NCBI GenBank assembly: GCA_031286555.1
Contig: JAITUD010000116.1
Span: 1-6,454, forward strand
DNA from: Microbacterium sp.
GTDB lineage: Bacteria; Actinomycetota; Actinomycetes; Actinomycetales; Microbacteriaceae
Direction of reading: 5' to 3'
Length of the DNA: 6,454 nucleotides
The notes under the pieces: model-generated
What the model saw: the letters and a program-made list of their open reading frames with translations, nothing else
Told to the model about the DNA's origin: nothing
Databases searched by the model: none
Shown: positions 1-4,670 of the stretch, one piece after another
Numbering within the stretch: position 1 is the first letter of the stretch
Layout: every line of letters starts with the position of its first letter
Program-made: the position numbers and the translations under genes

Positions 1-260
1 GCCGCGACACGGTCGCCCGCCGCCTGGATGCCGCGAGCAGGACGACGTCCGAGCTGCGCGCCTCGCTGCGCGCCCTCTCGCCCGCGGCGACACTGGCGCG
101 CGGCTACGCGATCGCGCACCTCGAGAACGGCACGATCCTGCGGGATGCCGCGGATGCGCCGGCCGGCACGGCCCTGACGATCACCGTCGATCGCGGTTCG
201 GTGGCCGCGCACTCCGACGGCGAGATCCCCGAGGGCGCCCCCGGTCGCCCCGCGAGCTGA
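1..260 (+). CDS. xseA: Exodeoxyribonuclease VII large subunit, C-terminal fragment (start lies before the window)
   Basis: The reading frame enters from the left edge and ends at TGA 258-260, leaving 85 complete residues. The fragment carries the conserved tail of the family: an Arg/Ala-rich helix, then LRALSPAATLARGYAIAHLENG, whose core is the ALSP..TL.RGYAI signature, followed by an acidic G..L......G.....V.RG beta segment and a short Pro/Gly tail. XseA is the catalytic large subunit of exonuclease VII, which degrades single-stranded DNA together with several copies of the small subunit XseB. The xseB gene follows 170 bp downstream, supporting the call. Unlike the overlapping genes downstream, xseA is separated from xseB by a palindrome-rich spacer and a probable second promoter. 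The catalytic core is outside the window. Confidence 0.93.
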   Translation, partial: RDTVARRLDAASRTTSELRASLRALSPAATLARGYAIAHLENGTILRDAADAPAGTALTITVDRGSVAAHSDGEIPEGAPGRPAS

Positions 261-261
261 A

Positions 262-372
262 GCGAGACGAAACGCGTCAATGCTCCCGGGGCATGTCACC
301 ACGTTTCGTCTGCGGCTCGTTCCTCGCCTCCGCTCAACGACCAGAACAGCCGGACGGCCTTCCGCAGACGAA
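262..372. repeat. Palindrome-rich spacer between xseA and xseB, probable dispersed intergenic repeat
   Basis: This spacer has two overlapping inverted repeats. AGACGAAACG (265-274) is the exact reverse complement of CGTTTCGTCT (302-311), with a smaller ATGC/GCAT stem (280-283 with 291-294) in the loop. TTCGTCTGCGG (305-315) is also the exact reverse complement of CCGCAGACGAA (362-372). The two stems share 305-311, so they cannot form together. A segment running from CGTTTCGTCT to GCTCAACGACC (302-342) resembles an intergenic repeat I recall from Microbacterium-type genomes; this is recollection and was not searched. No T-run follows, so a classic intrinsic terminator for xseA is not evident, although the first hairpin (265-311) is correctly placed for one. 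Confidence 0.6.
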
Positions 373-416
373 GTGCGCGACCGGAGCGAGCGGAAATCGC
401 GCGCGGGACACGCCGG

Positions 417-429
417 TAGGATGGAGGGC
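417..429 (+). promoter_or_regulatory. Probable -10 box for a leaderless xseB transcript
   Basis: TAGGAT at 417-422 fits the actinobacterial TANNNT -10 pattern. Exactly seven bases (423-429) separate it from the GTG at 430, so transcription would begin on or next to the start codon. No convincing -35 hexamer is visible 16-19 bp upstream. A GGAGGG run (423-428) lies only one base before GTG, too close for normal Shine-Dalgarno use, which favours a leaderless reading. It would drive the xseB-to-fumC operon independently of xseA. Confidence 0.55.
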
Positions 430-654
430 GTGACTGCGTCCGAGACCCCCGTGGAATCGCTGTCCTTCGAGGCGGCGCGCGATGAGCTGGTGCAGGTCGT
501 CGCCGAGCTCGAGCAGGGGGCGCCGACCCTCGAGCAGTCCCTGGCCCTCTGGGAGCGCGGCGAGGCGCTGGCCACCCGCTGCGAGGAGTGGCTCCTCGGC
601 GCGAAGCGCCGTCTGGACGCCGCCCGCCCGCAGGCATCCGAGGACGAGTCATGA
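430..654 (+). CDS. xseB: Exodeoxyribonuclease VII small subunit
   Basis: This 74-residue protein has the length and pattern of XseB. An SFE.A..EL..VV..LE.G motif (about residues 12-33) is followed by TLEQSLALWERGE and a C-terminal CEEWLLGAKRRLD helix, making the small helical coiled-coil subunit that binds XseA in exonuclease VII. The complex cuts single-stranded DNA into short oligonucleotides in the cytoplasm. I chose GTG 430 because it starts just before the conserved region and lies seven bases after a TAGGAT -10 box. An in-frame ATG at 421 would add three residues but overlaps that box, and longer extensions to 280 run through repeat DNA. The stop overlaps the next start as ATGA (651-654). 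Confidence 0.93.
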   Translation: MTASETPVESLSFEAARDELVQVVAELEQGAPTLEQSLALWERGEALATRCEEWLLGAKRRLDAARPQASEDES

Positions 655-1295
655 GCAAGAGCGCCCCGATCGTCGCCGAGCTCGGCCGTCCCGAGACCGC
701 GGAGGAGACCGCCGACCGCAAGGCCGAGTCGAGCCGGATCTACCGCTCCAGCCAGACCTTCCGCAACCTCATCGCGGCCCTGATCGTCACGATCGGCGTG
801 GTCGTCGTCATCGTGCTCTCGGTGCCGCGCGGCGAACCGGTGGCGCAGCCCCCGATCGACCTGGCCGGCATCGCGAAGAACGCCGAGACCTCGCTCGACC
901 GCCCGGTGATCGTACCCGACCCGCCGAAGGAGTGGCGCGTCACCGCCGCCGAGGTCACCGGCGGCGCCGTCACGACCTGGAACGTGACCCTCGCACCCAC
1001 CGCCGACGACGAGCGCGGCTTCCTCAAGGTCAGCCAGGCGGTCGACGCCGACAGGCTGTGGGCGGCCACCCCCCTGCGCGGGGCGCAGTCCAGCGGAACC
1101 GTCGACGCCGGCGGTATTGAGTGGGACGTCTACAAGATCGCCAATCCCGAGGCTTCCGGCAACATCTCGTACGCACTCGGCACGCAGGCCGGAACGGACT
1201 ACGTGCTCCTGTACGGCTCGCGCAGCGCCGATGAGACCGCCGCGTTCGCGAAGACCCTCGTTCCCGAGATCGACAGGCTCCAGGAGGCACAGTGA
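651..1295 (+). CDS. DUF4245 family membrane-anchored protein, function unknown
   Basis: This 214-residue protein starts at ATG 651, overlapping the xseB stop by 4 bp, with a GAGGA ribosome-binding site at 640-644, six bases away. Residues 1-38 are polar and probably cytoplasmic. One transmembrane helix follows (about 39-58, very rich in Val, Ile and Leu), and the remaining ~155 residues would be extracellular. The exported part has a PDPPKEWRVTAAEV segment, a W.V....(T) strand, a FLKVSQAVD segment, and a late YALGT.AGTDYVLLYGSRS stretch typical of actinobacterial DUF4245. No catalytic motif or cysteine pair is visible. From general knowledge, this family often sits near fumarase and other central carbon genes in actinobacteria, but no function is established. 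It is translationally coupled to both neighbours. The family assignment comes from sequence pattern and context and was not searched. Confidence 0.82.
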   Translation: MSKSAPIVAELGRPETAEETADRKAESSRIYRSSQTFRNLIAALIVTIGVVVVIVLSVPRGEPVAQPPIDLAGIAKNAETSLDRPVIVPDPPKEWRVTAAEVTGGAVTTWNVTLAPTADDERGFLKVSQAVDADRLWAATPLRGAQSSGTVDAGGIEWDVYKIANPEASGNISYALGTQAGTDYVLLYGSRSADETAAFAKTLVPEIDRLQEAQ

Positions 1296-1957
1296 CTCTC
1301 ACCCCGTCCGCCGCATGGCAGGAGATGCTCGACGGCAACCGTCGCTTCGTGAACGGCGCGCCCGAGCATCCGCATCAGGACGTGGGCAAGCGTCATGAGC
1401 TGGCCGAGGGACAGGCGCCGGTCGCGACCCTGTTCGGATGCTCCGACTCGCGCCTCGCCGCCGAGATCATCTTCGACAAGGGCCTGGGCGACCTGTTCGT
1501 GGTCCGCAACGCCGGTCAGGTCATCGGCGAGTCGATCGTGGCGAGCCTGGAGTACGCGGTCGAGATCCTCGGAGTGCCGCTGATCATCGTGCTCGCGCAT
1601 GACTCCTGCGGCGCCGTGCGCGCGGCCATCGACGGCACGGCGATCGACGCCGCCCCGCTGCCCCCGGCCATCTGGAAGCTCATCTCGCCGATCGTGCCCG
1701 CCGCCCGCAAGGTGCTGGCCGAGACCGGCGGCTCCACGCCCGCGGACATCGACGCGGAACTCGTCGGCCGTGAGCACCTGCGCAACACTGTGGCGAACCT
1801 GCTGCGATCGTCCGAGCTGATCAGCGAGGCCGTGGCCGAGGGCCGGCTGGGCATCGTGGGAGCCAATTACCGCCTCGCCGAGGGCACCGCGGTGCCGGTG
1901 GTCTCGGTGGGCATCGACGACGGGAAGAACCCCGCGACCAAGGAGGGATCGGAATGA
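1292..1957 (+). CDS. Beta-class carbonic anhydrase
   Basis: A zinc enzyme of 221 residues that interconverts CO2 and bicarbonate in the cytoplasm. The beta-class signature is intact: CSDSR at residues 50-54 supplies zinc ligand Cys50 and the Asp52-Arg54 dyad, and HDSC at 103-106 supplies His103 and Cys106. A DLFVVRNAGQ segment (67-76) and SLEYAVEILGVPLIIVLAH (85-103) are also typical. The N-terminal W..ML.GN.RF motif (about 9-19) is likewise normal for the family. GTG 1292 was chosen because it overlaps the upstream stop as GTGA and has GGAGG at 1283-1287, four bases away. The gene ends in an ATGA overlap with fumC. Bicarbonate supply to anaplerotic carboxylation would suit a fumarase neighbour, but that link is inferred. 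Confidence 0.95.
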   Translation: MTLTPSAAWQEMLDGNRRFVNGAPEHPHQDVGKRHELAEGQAPVATLFGCSDSRLAAEIIFDKGLGDLFVVRNAGQVIGESIVASLEYAVEILGVPLIIVLAHDSCGAVRAAIDGTAIDAAPLPPAIWKLISPIVPAARKVLAETGGSTPADIDAELVGREHLRNTVANLLRSSELISEAVAEGRLGIVGANYRLAEGTAVPVVSVGIDDGKNPATKEGSE

Positions 1958-3342
1958 CCGACTACCGCATCGAACACGACACGATGGGCGAGGTGCGGGT
2001 GCCCGCCAACGCCCTCTACAGCGCGCAGACCCAGCGTGCGGTGGAGAACTTCCCGATCTCCGGGTCGGGACTCGAGTCCGCCCAGATCGCCGCGCTCGCG
2101 CGCATCAAGAAGGCGGCCGCCCTGGCCAACAAGGACCTCGGCACCCTCGACGGCGCCATCGCCGACGCGATCGCCCAGGCCGCCGACGAGGTCGTCACCG
2201 GCGCGCACGACGGCGAGTTCCCGATCGACGTGTACCAGACCGGTTCCGGCACGTCGTCGAACATGAACATGAACGAGGTGCTGGCGACGCTGGCCTCGCG
2301 CATCCTCGGCTCCGCAGTGCACCCGAACGACCACGTGAACGCCTCGCAGTCGTCGAACGACGTCTTCCCGACGTCGGTGCACGTCGCCGTGACGCAGGCG
2401 CTCATCGACGACCTGATCCCGTCGCTCGACCACCTCGCCGTCGCCTTCGAAGCCAAGGCCGAGGCGTGGAAGAGCGTCGTCAAGTCGGGCCGCACCCACC
2501 TGATGGATGCCACCCCCGTCACCCTCGGCCAGGAGTTCGGCGGCTACGCCCGCCAGATGCGCCTCGGCATCGAGCGCGTGCAGGCCGCCCTCCCCCGCGT
2601 CGCCGAGGTCCCGCTGGGCGGCACCGCCGTCGGCACCGGCATCAACACGCCGCTCGGCTTCCCGCAGAAGGTCATCGAGCTGCTCGCCGCCGAGACCGAG
2701 CTGCCGATCACCGAGGCCAAGGACCACTTCGAGGCCCAGGCGAACCGCGACGGCCTCGTCGAGGCATCCGGCGCACTGCGCACCATCGCCGTGTCGCTGA
2801 CGAAGATCAACAACGACCTGCGCTGGATGGGCTCGGGCCCGAACACCGGTCTCGCCGAGATCCACCTGCCCGACCTGCAGCCCGGCTCCTCGATCATGCC
2901 CGGCAAGGTCAACCCGGTCATCCCCGAGGCCGTTCTGATGGTGTGCGCCCGAGTCATCGGCAACGACGCGACCATCGCCTGGGGCGGCGCCTCCGGCGCG
3001 TTCGAGCTGAACGTCGCGATCCCGGTGATGGGCACCGCGCTGCTCGAGTCGATCCGCCTGCTCGCCAACGCCACCCGCGTGCTGGCCGACAAGACCGTCG
3101 ACGGCCTCGAGGCCAACGTCGAGCGCGCCGCGGCCCTGGCCGGCATGAGCCCGTCGACCGTGACCCCGCTGAACAAGGTCATCGGCTACGAGGCTGCGGC
3201 CAAGATCGCCAAGCACGCCGTCGCCAAGGGCATCACCGTGCGCGAGGCGGTCATCGACCTCGGCTACGTCGAGCGCGGCGAGATCACCGTCGAGGTGCTC
3301 GACCAGAAGCTCGACCTGCTCTCCATGACCCACGCGGGCTGA
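1954..3342 (+). CDS. fumC: Class II fumarate hydratase (fumarase C)
   Basis: This cytoplasmic, iron-independent enzyme interconverts fumarate and L-malate in the TCA cycle. At 462 residues it is full length for the class II fumarase/aspartase family. Visible motifs are GSGTSSNMNMNEV (97-109), the SGRTHLMDATPVTLGQEF block with Thr181-His182 at the active site, and the signature loop GSSIMPGKVNP (311-321) bearing the catalytic serine and the Lys318/Asn320 pair. Other conserved stretches are VNASQSSNDVFPTS and NDLRWMGSGPNTGL. The ATG at 1954 overlaps the carbonic anhydrase stop (ATGA), with AGGAGG at 1941-1946 seven bases upstream. Third positions are almost all G or C (2 of the first 32 codons end in A/T), in contrast with the next gene. 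Aspartase is an alternative for the superfamily, but the overall match is to fumarase C. Confidence 0.97.
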   Translation: MTDYRIEHDTMGEVRVPANALYSAQTQRAVENFPISGSGLESAQIAALARIKKAAALANKDLGTLDGAIADAIAQAADEVVTGAHDGEFPIDVYQTGSGTSSNMNMNEVLATLASRILGSAVHPNDHVNASQSSNDVFPTSVHVAVTQALIDDLIPSLDHLAVAFEAKAEAWKSVVKSGRTHLMDATPVTLGQEFGGYARQMRLGIERVQAALPRVAEVPLGGTAVGTGINTPLGFPQKVIELLAAETELPITEAKDHFEAQANRDGLVEASGALRTIAVSLTKINNDLRWMGSGPNTGLAEIHLPDLQPGSSIMPGKVNPVIPEAVLMVCARVIGNDATIAWGGASGAFELNVAIPVMGTALLESIRLLANATRVLADKTVDGLEANVERAAALAGMSPSTVTPLNKVIGYEAAAKIAKHAVAKGITVREAVIDLGYVERGEITVEVLDQKLDLLSMTHAG

Positions 3343-3353
3343 GTCCGGCCTGT

Positions 3354-3369
3354 CGCCCGCCCGCGGGCG
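3354..3369 (+). terminator. Small GC-rich hairpin after fumC, possible terminator
   Basis: CGCCCGC (3354-3360) and GCGGGCG (3363-3369) are exact reverse complements, beginning 11 bases after the fumC stop. As a full 7-bp stem the loop would be only two bases, so the outer 6 bp with a four-base loop is more realistic. There is no T-run. It partly overlaps the first unit of the adjacent large palindrome, which could contribute to termination itself. Confidence 0.35.
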
Positions 3370-3450
3370 CACCTGCACGACCCGGGAACACCTGCACGAC
3401 CGATCTTGCGATCGGGCCGTGCATCCGTTCCCGGGTCGTGCGTTTGTCCC
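3365..3450. repeat. Palindromic element, left copy (four 19-bp units, two per strand)
   Basis: The core is a perfect 15-bp inverted repeat (3375-3389 with 3427-3441). Inside it are TGCACG/CGTGCA (3393-3398 with 3418-3423) and CCGATC/GATCGG (3400-3405 with 3410-3415) around a TTGC loop, giving one long, slightly interrupted hairpin of 67 nt. Read as units, 3365-3383 and 3384-3402 are tandem plus-strand copies of GGGAACACCTGCACGACCG (16 of 19 identical). On the minus strand, 3433-3450 (one base short) and 3414-3432 repeat the unit in the opposite direction. CACCTGCACGACC recurs exactly at 3370-3382 and 3389-3401. A second copy lies at 4394-4480, beyond the nuclease gene. The element lies after fumC and could also act in termination, though it lacks a T-run. 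Confidence 0.85.
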
Positions 3451-3534
3451 GGCGGGACTCATTCTCCACACGCGAGCGGATGCCGGCTCCTCTCCACAAC
3501 CCCGCAAATCACGCCCGCGCCTGGCTGCGTGTGC

Positions 3535-3540
3535 GGGAGG
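3535..3540 (+). promoter_or_regulatory. Ribosome-binding site that decides the nuclease start
   Basis: GGGAGG at 3535-3540 lies eight bases before ATG 3549. The alternative in-frame ATG at 3480 has no such site. No convincing promoter was found in 3451-3548, which otherwise shows no recognisable feature. Confidence 0.6.
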
Positions 3541-3548
3541 GTCGGGGG

Positions 3549-4385
3549 ATGCTCGATCCAGGAACTCTTCTCGACAGGCTCGGCGGCGTCGCCCGCGGAC
3601 GCGCGCTGCAGCGCCACGGCATCTCCAGAAAGGCTCTGGCCGCACACGCCGCGGCTGGGACCATCCAGCGAGTTCGTCCCGGAGTCTTCGCCTCGACCGG
3701 CGCCGATCGCCAGCTGGTGAAGGCGGCTGCGCATGGTGGCATGCTCACATGCGAGGCAGCGCTGAAGCACCACGAGATCTGGACGGTCACCGAAGAGCCC
3801 GTCCCCCACGTCTGGCTGGGCGAGAACGGACGTCGACATCCGCATCCGAAGTGCGAGTGCATCACCCACTTCTTCGCCGGGTCGACCCGCTTCGGCATCG
3901 CTTCGCCGGAGACGGCGCTGATTCATCTGTTCGAGTGCGCCGGCGAGGAGGCATTCTTCGCTGCGTACGAGTCGGCGTGGCGCAAACGGAAGCTCACCAG
4001 GGCCGCCCGAGCCCGAGTCCGCGAAGCGCTTCCGAAGTCCGCGCGCTGGCTCGTGGATCTTGCTCGCTCGGATGCCGACAGCGGGTTGGAGTCACTGCTG
4101 AGGCTGAGACTCCATCTGCTCGGCATCCGCCTGGACTGTCAGGTCGCGATCGACGGAGTCGGCAAGGTCGATTTCGTCGTCGGCGGCCGGCTGATCATCG
4201 AAGTGGACGGCAAGGAGAACCACGACGGTTCGACGAATCGCCACAAGGACCTCGTGCGTGACGCCGCGGCATCCGCCCTCGGCTACGAGACCCTGCGCTT
4301 CGACTATGCGCAGGTCATTCATGACTGGAAGACCGTTCAGCCGGCGATCATCGCGGCGTTGAACCGCATGCTCAGCCGGATCTGA
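3549..4385 (+). CDS. Orphan VSR-like endonuclease-domain (DUF559 type) protein with N-terminal HTH-like region
   Basis: This 278-residue protein is of the actinobacterial type with an AbiEi-like N-terminus and a DUF559 C-terminus. Residues 1-50 (LLDRLGGVARGRALQRHGIS, then a basic segment ending RVRPGVFAS) resemble the winged-helix region seen in such proteins. The middle has two CxC-type cysteines (102, 104) and an SPETALIHLFECAG helix. The C-terminal nuclease core shows Glu181 in GLESLLRLRL, Asp208 in VDFVV, then IIEVDGKENHD (Glu218, Asp220, Lys222, His225) and Asp234, Arg237, Asp238. This matches the restriction-endonuclease-like fold of VSR proteins, and the likely metal-binding residues are present. 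Start ATG 3549 is set by GGGAGG at 3535-3540; an in-frame ATG at 3480 would add 23 residues of unlike composition. About 20 of the first 84 codons end in A/T, far more than in fumC, suggesting transfer. No methylase, toxin or transposase gene is adjacent. Two related palindromic elements bracket it. DNA cleavage is inferred from the domain; target and role are unknown. Confidence 0.82.
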   Translation: MLDPGTLLDRLGGVARGRALQRHGISRKALAAHAAAGTIQRVRPGVFASTGADRQLVKAAAHGGMLTCEAALKHHEIWTVTEEPVPHVWLGENGRRHPHPKCECITHFFAGSTRFGIASPETALIHLFECAGEEAFFAAYESAWRKRKLTRAARARVREALPKSARWLVDLARSDADSGLESLLRLRLHLLGIRLDCQVAIDGVGKVDFVVGGRLIIEVDGKENHDGSTNRHKDLVRDAAASALGYETLRFDYAQVIHDWKTVQPAIIAALNRMLSRI

Positions 4386-4393
4386 TCCCCCAC

Positions 4394-4480
4394 CGGTACA
4401 CCTGCACGACCAGGGAACACTTGCACGACCCGGCGCGGGATCTGGCCGTGCACCCGTTCCCTGGTCGTGCAGCTGTTCCC
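4394..4480. repeat. Palindromic element, right copy (four 19-bp units, two per strand)
   Basis: A perfect 17-bp inverted repeat (4402-4418 with 4456-4472) encloses TGCACG/CGTGCA (4422-4427 with 4447-4452). The innermost stem of the left copy is not kept; CCCG/CGGG (4429-4432 with 4436-4439) is available instead. Units are 4394-4412 and 4413-4431 on the plus strand, and 4462-4480 and 4443-4461 on the minus strand, the 4462-4480 unit reading GGGAACAGCTGCACGACCA. Its 72-bp core (4399-4470) aligns without gaps to 3370-3441 at 61 of 72 positions, in the same orientation and offset by 1029 bp. It fills the gap between the convergent ends of the nuclease gene and the YbdD-like gene, so it may serve as a bidirectional terminator as well. 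Confidence 0.85.
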
Positions 4481-4483
4481 GCC

Positions 4484-4669
4484 TCAGCAGCAGCGGGCGC
4501 CGGGGTTCGCGTCCTGGGCGGCGTAGTGGGCGCGCCAGAAGTCGCGCTCCGACATCGGCTCATGATCCGGATGCCTGGCCCGCTCGTGCTCCAGGTAGGA
4601 GGCGTACTTGGACTGGCCCGTCACGCCGTTGACGTACCAGGCCAGCTTCCGCCACGCGCGACGCAGCAT
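4484..4669 (-). CDS. YbdD/YjiX family small protein, partner of CstA
   Basis: This 61-residue protein shows the family pattern: a short basic N-terminal helix, GQSKYASYLEHERARHPD (about residues 18-35), PMSERDFWR (38-46) and the characteristic C-terminal NPGARCC ending in two cysteines. Such proteins are regularly encoded next to CstA/BtsT transporters in enterobacteria and actinobacteria and are thought to assist them, though their exact role is unclear. The ATG at 4669-4667 lies one base after the cstA stop (TGAGATG), with a GGGG ribosome-binding run at 4680-4677, so translation is coupled. An in-frame extension upstream to 4711 would run inside cstA and lacks family similarity. There are no membrane segments. 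Confidence 0.92.
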   Translation of the reverse strand: MLRRAWRKLAWYVNGVTGQSKYASYLEHERARHPDHEPMSERDFWRAHYAAQDANPGARCC

Positions 4670-4670
4670 C

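Noticed and set aside
280..429. N-terminal extension of XseB from ATG 280
   Set aside because: It runs through palindromic repeat DNA and the -10 box, and XseB proteins are normally only 70-80 residues.
3444..3470. Promoter for the nuclease gene (TTGTCC followed by an AT-richer stretch)
   Set aside because: The spacing to any -10-like hexamer is wrong and no TANNNT box is present.
2466..3548. Long upstream extension of the nuclease frame through fumC and the left palindrome
   Set aside because: The Arg/Pro/His-rich translation overlaps fumC out of frame. Family-like sequence begins only at ATG 3549, which has its own ribosome-binding site.
1867..3645. A 592-residue open frame on the minus strand opposite fumC
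   Set aside because: Low-complexity Gly/Asp/His/Arg-rich translation typical of the antisense of high-GC genes; fumC on the other strand is unmistakable.
3365..4480. CRISPR array built from the repeated 19-bp units
   Set aside because: The units are directly adjacent with no spacers and occur on both strands head to head.
3365..4480. Insertion sequence with terminal inverted repeats
   Set aside because: The flanking elements are direct copies of internal palindromes, the gene is not a recognisable transposase, and no target duplication is visible outside them.
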